Assembly: GCF_022179645.1 (NCBI RefSeq)
Contig: NZ_BPRA01000014.1
Span: forward strand, 248,001-312,000
DNA from: Methylobacterium thuringiense
GTDB lineage: Bacteria > Pseudomonadota > Alphaproteobacteria > Rhizobiales > Beijerinckiaceae
Direction of reading: 5' to 3'
Length of the DNA: 64,000 bases
Under the pieces are notes generated by a model. The model was given only the letters and a program-made list of their open reading frames with translations, did not search any database and had not been told where the DNA came from. The stretch's first letter is position 1, and each line of letters begins with the position of its first letter. The position numbers were made by a program, and so were the translations under genes. This document shows positions 34,824 through 42,853 of the stretch, one piece after another.

Positions 34824-35699
34824 CTACGGCTGGTTGCGGGCGAGAAGACCGCCCATCGGGGCGCCGGGCTCGGCCTGCTTGTAGAGGAAGAAGACGCTGC
34901 GCAGCCAGCCGCGCGTGTCGTAGCCGCCGTAGTTCCGTTCGATGACGTCGCGGGTGACGTAGCCCTGGATGAAGAAGTCGCCGAAGTTGTAGCCGACGAG
35001 GCCGCCCACCGCGACCTGGCCCTGGTGGCGGTAGTTCAGCCGGTTCGTCGGCAGGTCGGTCGAGCCGAAGGCGACCGGGCCGATCTCCCACTTGCCGAAC
35101 TTCTTCGTCGCCGTGATGTCGAGGTTGAGGAAGTCCGGGTAGAAGGCGCCCTGCTTGTTCGTTGGGTCGATGTAGGTGCCGTAGAGCAGATTGCCGGTGA
35201 TGTTGTAGCCGTCGGCATTGTAGGTCGCGGCGAAGCGCTGCTGGATCGAGCCCTGGTTGATCAGGAACTGCGTATCGATCGGCAGGTAGCCGCCGAGCAG
35301 GTAGCTGACGTTGAAGCCGTTCGACAGTTTCCAGGCGAGCTGGGCCGCGACCAGCGGCACGCCGATGCCGCTCTGGTAGCGTCCGCCGGCAGCGGCAGAG
35401 CGGGCCGCGACGACGGGCTGGATGTAGATCAGGTGCAGACGGCCGCCGAAGATGTGGACGCCCGGGACCCAGACGACGCCCGGCAGGTTGATGTTGCTCT
35501 CGGACTGAACGGGGGAAGTGCTGCGGATGCCGAAGCTCGACGTGTCGAGCAGGATCAGGCCGATCGGCAGCTGAGCGCCCGTCGGCAGGCCGATGGTCTG
35601 TCCCGGCTGCGCGGCGGAGGCGGCGTGCGCCGTCGTGCCTGCGAAGCTCAGAGCGAGCGCACCCAACGCCGCGAGGGTCCTGCGAAACCGAGCCTTCAT
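34824..35699 (-). CDS. SphA-like/Phenol_MetA_deg family outer-membrane protein
   Basis: A 291-residue exported protein. The signal peptide (about residues 1-24) ends THAASAA. The mature part is beta-strand rich with alternating aromatic and small residues and resembles the meta-pathway phenol degradation (Phenol_MetA_deg) outer-membrane family: INLPGVVWVPGVHIFGGRL, FNVSYLLGGYLPIDTQFL, and GYNFGDFFIQGYVTRDV. Such proteins are thought to be channels for hydrophobic or aromatic compounds. The ATG at 35699 is chosen since the frame upstream lacks a signal peptide. Monocistronic with its own terminator. Confidence 0.8.
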   Translation of the reverse strand: MKARFRRTLAALGALALSFAGTTAHAASAAQPGQTIGLPTGAQLPIGLILLDTSSFGIRSTSPVQSESNINLPGVVWVPGVHIFGGRLHLIYIQPVVAARSAAAGGRYQSGIGVPLVAAQLAWKLSNGFNVSYLLGGYLPIDTQFLINQGSIQQRFAATYNADGYNITGNLLYGTYIDPTNKQGAFYPDFLNLDITATKKFGKWEIGPVAFGSTDLPTNRLNYRHQGQVAVGGLVGYNFGDFFIQGYVTRDVIERNYGGYDTRGWLRSVFFLYKQAEPGAPMGGLLARNQP

Positions 35700-35910
35700 C
35701 CTGCACCACTCCCGGTCTTGGAAACGGCGCCTCATCGATCCCGAGGCGCGGCTGAGTGGCCATAGTGCCGGAATTTTGAATGCATGCACGGCATGAAACG
35801 CGGCAGACTTGTTTCAAGTCCAAGGTGTCACGCAAACGACACGGTGAAGATTAAATAATATCTCGATGTGGTGGAATAAAACGACGGCACAGTCGTGATG
35901 GCCGAGGCGG

Positions 35911-36408
35911 TCATCGGACCTTTGTCGATCGCCCGTCTTCGGATCGTCCCGCGCTTAGGCCGGCAACGAGCCAATAGACGAGTCCCGACGCCGCTCCCGT
36001 CAAGAAATAGAGTGCAACGGCTCGACCCTCGACTGCGAGGGTCGCTTGTCCGCCTGCACGCGGAGATCCGCTGCGGGTCAGCCAGGGCAGAAGCGCCGTG
36101 AGCGCGCCACTCGCGCCGCCATACCAGGCGGCAGCCCGCAGACCGATCGCTTCTCCGATCAGCGCGACGAGCGATGGCGGCAGCGCCAGCAGCACGAGAA
36201 GGGTTTGCGAGAGTGCCGCAAACGCCATCAGCATCACGTCCGGCGAGAGGCCCGAGGCGAGATCGATCAGCCCTTCGAGCCCGAGACGGGCGACGGCATG
36301 GCGCGAGGCCGGGTCGATCAGCACGCCCACGCCGAGGACGATCGCCCCGCAGGGGATCGCCAGCACGAGTCCGAGTGAGCCGAGGAGAAGGCGGCCGATG
36401 AGCCGCAT
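35911..36408 (-). CDS. Conserved multi-pass membrane protein
   Basis: A 165-residue integral membrane protein with four hydrophobic segments: LLLGSLGLVLAIPCGAIVLG near the N-terminus, LMAFAALSQTLLVLLALPPS, AAWYGGASGALTALLPW, and VALYFLTGAASGLVYWLVAG. No functional motif is visible. The start shares a base with the rlmN stop (TGATG), so it is translationally coupled to rlmN. Its role is unknown; the pairing may be only historical. Confidence 0.75.
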   Translation of the reverse strand: MRLIGRLLLGSLGLVLAIPCGAIVLGVGVLIDPASRHAVARLGLEGLIDLASGLSPDVMLMAFAALSQTLLVLLALPPSLVALIGEAIGLRAAAWYGGASGALTALLPWLTRSGSPRAGGQATLAVEGRAVALYFLTGAASGLVYWLVAGLSAGRSEDGRSTKVR

Positions 36409-37700
36409 CAATCGTCCGCGTCGGCGCCCGCGTAGACGGCTTCGGCGCCCATGCCGTCTTCCAGCATCATGCGGGCGCGGGCGCGCAACTTCTCCGTCTC
36501 GCTCTTGAGCTGGCCGCAGGCGGCAAGGATGTCGCGGCCCCGCGGGGTGCGCACCGGGGAGGCGTAGCCGGCGTCGAACACGATCTGCGAGAAGCGCTCG
36601 ATCCGGCTCCAGTCCGAGCAGGCATAGACGCTGCCGGGCCAGGGATTGAACGGGATCAGGTTGATCTTGGCCGGAATGTCGCGAAGCAGCTCGACCAGCT
36701 CGTAGGCGTCGTCGTCGCTGTCGTTCACACCCTTCAGCATCACGTACTCGAAGGTGATGCGCCGCGCGTTGCTCACGCCCGGATAGTCGCGGCAGGCCTG
36801 AAGCAGCTGAGCGATCGGGTACTTGCGGTTCAACGGCACGAGTTCGTTGCGCAGCTCGTCGCGCACCGCGTGCAGCGAGATGGCGAGGGACGCGTGCGAC
36901 TCGTCGCCCAGCCGCGTCATCTGCGGCACGACGCCGGAGGTCGAGACGGTGATGCGACGGCGCGACAGGCCGATGCCTTCCTGGTCGGTCATCACCTGCA
37001 CGGCGTCGATCACGGCGTCGACGTTGTAGAGCGGCTCGCCCATGCCCATGAACACGACGTTGGTGACGAGGCGGCCGGCCTCGCCGGTGCTGCCGGCGTT
37101 GCGCACCGGCTCCAGGCCCGGCCAGTCGCCGAGGCGATCGCGGGCCAGGATCAGCTGCGAGACGATCTCCGCGGCCGAGAGGTTGCGCACGAGGCGCTGC
37201 GTGCCGGTGTGACAGAAGGTGCAGGTGAGCGTGCAGCCGACCTGGGACGAGACGCAGAGCGTGCCGCGGTCGGGGCCGGGAATGTAGACGCACTCGATCT
37301 CGGCGCCGCGATTGTGCTCCTGCACGTTCGTCGGCGCCATGCGGATCAGCCATTTGCGGGTGCCATCGCGCGAGATCTGCTCGCTGACGACCTCGGGCCG
37401 GTCGAGGGTGAATCGTTCGGCCAGCCCCGCCTTCAGGCTCTTGCCGAGATTGGTCATCGCCGCGAAGTCGGTGGCGCCGCGCAGGTAGATCCAGTTCCAG
37501 AGCTGGCTGCCGCGCATCCGGGCCTCGCGCTCGGACACGCCGATGGCGAGCAGCGCGTCCTTGAGGCCGGTGCGGGTCAGGCCGACGAGCGAGGTCTTGC
37601 CGCCGAGCGCCGCAGGCTCGGGCCGGAAGTCGGGCGTCTTCTCGATGGGAGACAGAACGGGCGCTTCGCGCCGGGCGTTGTCGAACGACGCCGTCGCCAT
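36408..37700 (-). CDS. rlmN: 23S rRNA/tRNA adenine-C2 methyltransferase RlmN
   Basis: A 430-residue radical-SAM enzyme that methylates A2503 of 23S rRNA and A37 of some tRNAs. The radical-SAM motif CTLTCTFC gives Cys156, Cys160 and Cys163. [42 protein letters not shown], and the methyl-carrying C-terminal Cys in [15 protein letters not shown] are all typical. It has a disordered N-terminal extension of about 30 residues. ATG at 37700. Confidence 0.96.
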   Translation of the reverse strand: MATASFDNARREAPVLSPIEKTPDFRPEPAALGGKTSLVGLTRTGLKDALLAIGVSEREARMRGSQLWNWIYLRGATDFAAMTNLGKSLKAGLAERFTLDRPEVVSEQISRDGTRKWLIRMAPTNVQEHNRGAEIECVYIPGPDRGTLCVSSQVGCTLTCTFCHTGTQRLVRNLSAAEIVSQLILARDRLGDWPGLEPVRNAGSTGEAGRLVTNVVFMGMGEPLYNVDAVIDAVQVMTDQEGIGLSRRRITVSTSGVVPQMTRLGDESHASLAISLHAVRDELRNELVPLNRKYPIAQLLQACRDYPGVSNARRITFEYVMLKGVNDSDDDAYELVELLRDIPAKINLIPFNPWPGSVYACSDWSRIERFSQIVFDAGYASPVRTPRGRDILAACGQLKSETEKLRARARMMLEDGMGAEAVYAGADADD

Positions 37701-38226
37701 TGCTGGAATAACCTTGGGGCCTTTGGAACGGCGTTTCTATAAGCGATCTCGGCCGCGAACGCGAATGTGCCGCGCATGGAGCCGGCCCGCGATCGGGATC
37801 GACTCGCCGGCGATGCATCGGTCGCCAGAACTGTGAGCCGACCTCCGCCGGCTGAGGCGGCGGCCAGACCTGGGCGTCTCGGAGTGGCACTGCGTTCATG
37901 GGCTATGGAATGCAGAAATGAAAATATTAAACTCTATTAGAAAAACATAATATAAATCAATTAAGACGATCAGATAATTTCGATATTTATCATTATAATT
38001 ACTGTTTATACCCGGCTTGTCTGGAATCTAATCGATCGAAATCTGATATATAGACGGTCGATTGAAAAATATATCATACTTAGCCGACGTTCTCGATCGG
38101 ACATTGTCCAATGAGCCTCATCGTCGGCATCCGGGGTGGTATCCGGCCGAGCCGTCTTTACCTCTTCGAAAACGGCCGCATGTAAATTCGGCTTGTCACC
38201 GCTCAGCCGGAGCCGCCGTCGCAACG
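37701..38226. promoter_or_regulatory. rlmN-diguanylate cyclase intergenic region with AT-rich island
   Basis: Between about 37915 and 38110 the sequence is strikingly A+T rich, with runs such as AAATATTAAACTC and ATAATATAAATCAATT, in contrast to the GC-rich surroundings. It lies between divergent starts. No credible gene was found; the 72-aa frame at 38006-38224 (minus) looks accidental. The island is a candidate promoter/UP-element region or binding site for an AT-selective nucleoid protein such as MucR/Ros. Confidence 0.6.
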
Positions 38227-39444
38227 ATGCTGTCGTCTATCGAGAAGGGGCTCGCACGGCCCTGGTATCGTCTTCGCCTGCCGAAGCCTCTTGAAGCGCG
38301 CTACGCGGCGCGGGGCGTACCGGGCGGCACGCGGCGTATTCGCTCTTGGCTATCGATCTTCGTCGTCTTCAACGTGCTCTCCCTGAAGGTCGACTACGAC
38401 ATGTTCGGCGCCGACGCGGTGGCCGTTCCAGCGACGCTGACGTTGTGCGTGTTCGTGCCGTTGGCACTGCTTGCGATCCTCGCCCTACGGCATGACGCAC
38501 CGCCATGGCGGCAGACGGCCGCCGTGATGACGACCAGCCTCGTCGACATGGCGATCACGCTCAACAGCGCGCGGATCGCGCCCGGGCCGCACGCCGAGGT
38601 CTACCTGATCCTCGCCGCGATCATCCCCCTCGTCGTCGGCATGATCGCGCCGCTCTCGTTCCGGCACGCGATTCTCTATTGCGGCGCCTGCTTTGCCCTC
38701 TACGTGGCCTCGGTCGTCGGGTTCGCACTCGGTGGGCCCGAGGGGGTCGGCATTCCGCTTCTCGTCGCCAGCCTGATCCTGGTGCCGCTGAAGCTCGCCT
38801 ATGCGCACGAATGGGAGACGAAGCAGAGTTTTCTGCTCGGATTGCGCGAGCAGATGCAGGCGGACGCGCTGGCCGAAGCCAATTCCCGCCTGACCGTGCT
38901 CTCCGAGACCGATCCGCTGACGGGCGTGGCGAACCGCCGGCTCTTCGGCGAGCGCCTGGAATCGGCCTGGGAGTCCGCCGCCGGGGATCGCGGCTGGCTC
39001 GGGCTCGCGCTGATCGACGTCGACCACTTCAAGGCGTTCAACGATGCGGCCGGCCACGCCGAGGGCGACCGCTGCCTGCGGGAGGTGGCCGGTGCTCTCC
39101 GTTCCGCCGTGGCGGCGCGGGGCGGGCTGCTGGCGCGCTATGGCGGGGAGGAGTTCGTCGTCCTGCTGCCGGGGGCGACGCCCGAGGCGGTAATTGTTTT
39201 GGGCGAGGCGCTGCATCGCGCGATCGCGGCGTTGGCCTTGCCCCATCCCGGGCTGCCGGACGGCGCGATGGTCAGTGCGAGCGTCGGCGTGACAGCCGCA
39301 CACGGAGCGACGCGGCGATGGGGCATCGGCCCAGCCGATCTGATCGCGGCGGCGGACGAGGCGCTCTACGAGGCCAAGCGTAGCGGCCGCGACCGGGTCG
39401 AGGCAGTCTGCGTTCGGGCAGGCGCTTCGGCGTTTGCGGCCTGA
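38227..39444 (+). CDS. Membrane-bound diguanylate cyclase
   Basis: A 405-residue protein that makes cyclic di-GMP. The N-terminal half has about six hydrophobic helices between residues 41 and 190 (WLSIFVVFNVLSLKV, VYLILAAIIPLVVGMI and others), a MASE-like sensor. A short coiled segment (REQMQADALAEANSRL) leads to the GGDEF domain: DPLTGVANRRLF, DVDHFKAFND (residues 264-273) and the active loop RYGGEEFVVLLP (GGEEF at 306-310). No RxxD inhibitory site precedes the loop. ATG 38227 is used; a TTG at 38062 would add 55 non-conserved residues. Upstream lies the AT-rich island. Confidence 0.88.
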   Translation: MLSSIEKGLARPWYRLRLPKPLEARYAARGVPGGTRRIRSWLSIFVVFNVLSLKVDYDMFGADAVAVPATLTLCVFVPLALLAILALRHDAPPWRQTAAVMTTSLVDMAITLNSARIAPGPHAEVYLILAAIIPLVVGMIAPLSFRHAILYCGACFALYVASVVGFALGGPEGVGIPLLVASLILVPLKLAYAHEWETKQSFLLGLREQMQADALAEANSRLTVLSETDPLTGVANRRLFGERLESAWESAAGDRGWLGLALIDVDHFKAFNDAAGHAEGDRCLREVAGALRSAVAARGGLLARYGGEEFVVLLPGATPEAVIVLGEALHRAIAALALPHPGLPDGAMVSASVGVTAAHGATRRWGIGPADLIAAADEALYEAKRSGRDRVEAVCVRAGASAFAA

Positions 39445-39479
39445 GCGACGGCAGGGCTTCGCCCTTCCGAGTGCGAAAG

Positions 39480-39929
39480 CTATCGCCGCTCGAGCAGCGC
39501 CTCGACCTCGGCCTGCTCGGCCTGCGACAGCCCGGCGGCCTTCGGCGCGCGCCGGCGCGAGAGCCGCCAGATGCCGAAGCCGCCGAGCAGCACCGCCAGC
39601 AGCGGCGTCAGCCAGAGCAGCAGCGTGTGCCAGCCGAAGACCGGGCGCAGCAGCACGAACTCGCCGTAGCGCGCCACCAGGTAATCGACGACCTGCCCGT
39701 TGCTGTCGCCGGCGGTGAGGCGCTCGCGCACGATCACGCGCAGGTCCTTGGCGAGCGGCGCGTCGGAATCGTCGATCGACTGGTTCTGGCAGACGAGGCA
39801 GCGCAGGCCTTCCGAGATGTGGCGTGCGCGGGATTCGAGGACGGGATCCTTCAGGACTTCGTCGGGCTGGACGGCGTGGGTGGGCCCAGCCGAGACGATC
39901 AGAAGCAATGCGAAGACGATCGCGCGCAC
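39480..39929 (-). CDS. ccmH: Cytochrome c maturation protein CcmH (CycL)
   Basis: A 149-residue periplasmic thioredox protein that helps reduce apocytochrome c CxxCH sites for heme attachment. A signal peptide (residues 1-19, ending GPTHA) precedes the redox motif LRCLVCQNQSI (Cys44 and Cys47). A C-terminal transmembrane anchor covers about residues 103-121. The start is a GTG at 39929, whose ribosome-binding sequence GGGAGAGGG is supplied by the adjacent palindromic repeat. It is the last gene of the ccmI-ccmE-ccmF-ccmH order. An upstream frame extension covers the repeat and is not real. Confidence 0.93.
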   Translation of the reverse strand: MRAIVFALLLIVSAGPTHAVQPDEVLKDPVLESRARHISEGLRCLVCQNQSIDDSDAPLAKDLRVIVRERLTAGDSNGQVVDYLVARYGEFVLLRPVFGWHTLLLWLTPLLAVLLGGFGIWRLSRRRAPKAAGLSQAEQAEVEALLERR

Positions 39930-39932
39930 GAA

Positions 39933-40066
39933 CCCTCTCCCCTCTGCGGGAGAGGGTGGCCCGCGAAGCGGGTCGGGAGAGGCGAGCGACGGTGCCGGAG
40001 GAGGCGCACCCCTCTCCCGACCCCTGCTGACGCAGGGGCCACCCTCCCCCGTAGAGGGTGGAGGGT
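39933..40066. repeat. Dispersed palindromic element between ccmF and ccmH
   Basis: An inverted-repeat element of about 130 bp. The outer hairpin CCCTCTCCC/GGGAGAGGG has 9-bp arms at 39933-39956. The hairpin CCCGC/GCGGG follows. An inverted copy on the right holds CTCTCCCGACC and the CCCCTGC/GCAGGGG hairpin near 40021-40037, then CCACCCTC. The two halves pair overall. Its left arm supplies the ccmH Shine-Dalgarno sequence. Similar modules with this consensus occur widely in Methylobacterium-like genomes. Confidence 0.75.
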
Positions 40067-40093
40067 TTGTGCGGCGGAAAACTCCGAAAAGAG

Positions 40094-42094
40094 TCATTCC
40101 GCCGGCACCGCATGCGGGGGCAGCTTGGCGCGGGCCTTGGCCGGGGCGCCGACGCGCATGCGGCGGTCGGTGAGGGAGAGGGCGCCGCCCAGCGCCATCA
40201 CCACGGCACCGAGCCAGATCAGCAGGATCAGCGGCTTGTAGTAGAGGCGCAGGCCGATGCTGCCGTCCGGCAACACCTCGCCGAGGCTGGCATAGACTTG
40301 GCTGAACCCGATGGTCATCAGCCCGGATTCCGTCACCGTCATCTTTCGCGATGGGTAGAAGCGTTTGCCCGTCTCGACCGGGCCCACGGTGTCGCCCTTG
40401 GCGGTGCGCACGGTCAGGAAGGCCGCGGTCTCCTCGTAGTTCTCGCCGGATTGCGGGCCGACCTTGTCGAGGGTCGCGACGTAGGGGCCGACCGCGAGGC
40501 TCTGGCCGGGTTTCAGCGTGCCGAGTCCTTCGAGCGCCCAGCTCTGCGCCGCGATGCCGATCACCACGACGCCGACGCCGGCATGGGCCAAAGCCGTGCC
40601 CCAGGCGGAGCGCGGCAGGCCGATGGCCCGTCGCGCGATGGTGCCGAGATCCCGCGAGCGGCTGTTGCCGTAGCCGCGGGCGCGCGACAGGATTTCGAGG
40701 GCCGAGCCGATGATGAGATAGGCCCCGAGCCCGATGGCGACGGGCGCCATCACCGGGCCGCCCCAGGTGTAGGCGGCCGTGCCAATTCCGACGACGAAGG
40801 CGAAGGCGAAGGCCGCGAACAGGCGCTGCGCGGCCGCCGCGACGTCGCCGCGCTTCCAGGCGAGCGACTGGCCGAACGGCACGATCAGCAGCAGCGGGAT
40901 TGCCAGCGGGACGAAGGTCCAGTTGAAGAAGGGCGGCCCGACGGAGATCTTTTCGCCGGTCAGCATCTCCAGCAGCAGCGGGTAGAGGGTGCCGACGAGT
41001 ACCGTGGCGCAGGCGGCGACCAGGAAAAGGTTGTTCATCACCAGTGCGCCCTCGCGGGAGATCGGCGCGAACAGGCCGCCCTGGCGGAGCGATGGGGCGC
41101 GCCACGCGAACAGCGTGAGCGAACCGCCGATGAACAGCACCAGGATGGCGAGGATGAACACGCCGCGGGTCGGGTCCGAGGCGAAGGTGTGGACGGAGGT
41201 CAGCAGCCCCGAGCGCACGATGAAGGTGCCCATCAGCGACAGAGAGAAGGTCAGGACCGAGAGCAGCACCGTCCAGACCTTGAGGGCGTCGCGCTTCTCC
41301 ATGACGACGGTGGAGTGCAGCAGCGCCGTGCCGGCGATCCAGGGCATCAGCGAGGCGTTCTCGACCGGATCCCAGAACCACCAGCCGCCCCAGCCGAGCT
41401 CGTAATAGGCCCAGTAGGAGCCCATCGCGATGCCGAGCGTCAGGAAGACCCAGGCGGTGAGCGTCCACGGCCGCACGGCGCGTGCCCAGACGGCGTCGAT
41501 CCGGCCGTCGATCAGCGCGGCGGCGGCGAAGGCGAAGGTAATCGAGAAGCCGACATAGCCGAGGTAGAGCAGCGGCGGATGCACCGCGAGCCCGAAATCC
41601 TGCAGCAGCGGATTGAGGTCGTTGCCCTCGAGCGGCGCCGGCGCGACCCGATCGAACGGGTTCGAGGTCGTGATGATGAACAGCACGAACACGAAGGTGA
41701 TCAGTGCCTGCACCGCGAGCGTGTTGGTGCGCAGGACCGGCGGCACGGAGTTCTTGGCCACCGCGACCATGGCGCCGAACAGCGACAGGATCAGGACCCA
41801 GAGCAGCATCGAGCCCTCGTGGTTCCCCCAGACGCCGGAGATCTTGTAGATCAGCGGCTTCATCGTGTGCGAGTTCTCGACGACGTTCTTGACCGAGAAG
41901 TCGGACATCACGTGGGCGTAGGTGAGCGCCCCGAACGCGAACAGGATGCAAGCGAAGACCCCGAGCGCCGCCGGCACGGTGGTCTCGCGCAGGGTCTCGT
42001 CGCCGGAGCGCGCCGCCCAGACGGGCATCGCCGCCTGGATCACGGACAGCGCCAGCGCCAGGGCTAGGGCGAAGTGGCCGACCTCAACGATCAC
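40094..42094 (-). CDS. ccmF: Cytochrome c heme lyase subunit CcmF (CycK)
   Basis: A 666-residue integral membrane protein that, with CcmH and CcmI, attaches heme to apocytochrome c. The start is a GTG at 42094, giving the family N-terminus IVEVGHFALALALALSV. The WWD motif lies in YYELGWGGWWFWDPVENASL, with conserved histidines in KISGVWGNHEGSMLLWV and LALHPPLLY-type sequence LAVHPPLLYLGYVGF. About 15 hydrophobic segments are present, and the periplasmic loop near the C-terminus includes the beta-rich GLGTLKPGQSLAVGPYV region. It lies 96 nt after ccmE. Confidence 0.96.
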   Translation of the reverse strand: MIVEVGHFALALALALSVIQAAMPVWAARSGDETLRETTVPAALGVFACILFAFGALTYAHVMSDFSVKNVVENSHTMKPLIYKISGVWGNHEGSMLLWVLILSLFGAMVAVAKNSVPPVLRTNTLAVQALITFVFVLFIITTSNPFDRVAPAPLEGNDLNPLLQDFGLAVHPPLLYLGYVGFSITFAFAAAALIDGRIDAVWARAVRPWTLTAWVFLTLGIAMGSYWAYYELGWGGWWFWDPVENASLMPWIAGTALLHSTVVMEKRDALKVWTVLLSVLTFSLSLMGTFIVRSGLLTSVHTFASDPTRGVFILAILVLFIGGSLTLFAWRAPSLRQGGLFAPISREGALVMNNLFLVAACATVLVGTLYPLLLEMLTGEKISVGPPFFNWTFVPLAIPLLLIVPFGQSLAWKRGDVAAAAQRLFAAFAFAFVVGIGTAAYTWGGPVMAPVAIGLGAYLIIGSALEILSRARGYGNSRSRDLGTIARRAIGLPRSAWGTALAHAGVGVVVIGIAAQSWALEGLGTLKPGQSLAVGPYVATLDKVGPQSGENYEETAAFLTVRTAKGDTVGPVETGKRFYPSRKMTVTESGLMTIGFSQVYASLGEVLPDGSIGLRLYYKPLILLIWLGAVVMALGGALSLTDRRMRVGAPAKARAKLPPHAVPAE

Positions 42095-42133
42095 GATGGG
42101 CGTCCTTGATGGGGATCGCGCAGAGCACGCGAA

Positions 42134-42160
42134 ACCCTCCCCCACAGAGGGGGGAGAGGT
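42134..42160. repeat. Small palindrome between ccmE and ccmF
   Basis: CTCCCCC and GGGGGAG pair around a short loop in the 96-nt ccmE-ccmF gap. It resembles the end hairpin of the larger palindromic element between ccmF and ccmH and may be a remnant of the same family. Ends are approximate. Confidence 0.45.
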
Positions 42161-42190
42161 AATCTACGGAGGCGAGAGCGCCAGACGACA

Positions 42191-42688
42191 TCACCGCTCG
42201 CTACGCTTGCCGAGCGAGGTATCCGGGCTCTCGGCTTTCACCGGCTTGCCGTCCTTGCCCTCCTGCCAGCGCCCCTGCGCCTTGAGCGCGTCGGCGACCT
42301 CGCGGGGCATGTAGGATTCATCGTGCTTGGCGAGCACGGTGTCGGCGCGGAAGGTGCCGCCGGTGTCGAGCATCCCCTCCGCGACCACGCCCTGGCCCTC
42401 GCGGAACAGGTCGGGCAGGAGGCCCTTGTACTGCACGGGGATCGTGCCCTTGGTGTCCGTCACCGAGAAATCGACGGTCTGGTCCGGGCCGCGCTTGAGG
42501 GAACCGTCGAGCACGAGCCCGCCGAGCCGGAAGCGTGTGCCGGGCGCCACGACCCGGGCCGCGACCTCCGCGGGCGAGCGGAAGAACACGATCGAGCCGC
42601 TCATCTGCCACAGGATCAGGCCGACGGCGACGGCGAGCACCGCCCCGCAGGAGGCGATCAGGGTAAGGCGGCGGCTCTTGCGGGTCAC
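42191..42688 (-). CDS. ccmE: Heme chaperone CcmE (CycJ)
   Basis: A 165-residue membrane-anchored periplasmic chaperone that binds heme covalently and passes it to CcmF. The N-terminus ([20 protein letters not shown]) gives one transmembrane helix. The OB fold follows ([20 protein letters not shown]). The heme-binding His is in [11 protein letters not shown], with the conserved Tyr three residues later. The GTG at 42688 is preferred to a TTG at 42730 because it gives the family N-terminus and follows a GGGACGG-type site. Between ccmI and ccmF. Confidence 0.94.
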   Translation of the reverse strand: MTRKSRRLTLIASCGAVLAVAVGLILWQMSGSIVFFRSPAEVAARVVAPGTRFRLGGLVLDGSLKRGPDQTVDFSVTDTKGTIPVQYKGLLPDLFREGQGVVAEGMLDTGGTFRADTVLAKHDESYMPREVADALKAQGRWQEGKDGKPVKAESPDTSLGKRSER

Positions 42689-42853
42689 GGTTCCGTCCCG
42701 GTGCGTCGGCGCCTGCAAGCCATCGCACAAGCAAGCCTGACGTCGTTCTAAACTGTTGCCTCCGGTGTCCGACGCCCGGCGCGTCGGGTCAAGGCTGCCG
42801 GGCGGGACCGATTGTCAGGGGTCGGGACGCCACACGGCGACGCCAACCGTCTC

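Noticed and set aside
38006-38224. 72-aa minus-strand frame in the AT-rich intergenic region
   Set aside because: No ribosome-binding site, no known similarity, and composition follows the unusual DNA instead of codon bias.
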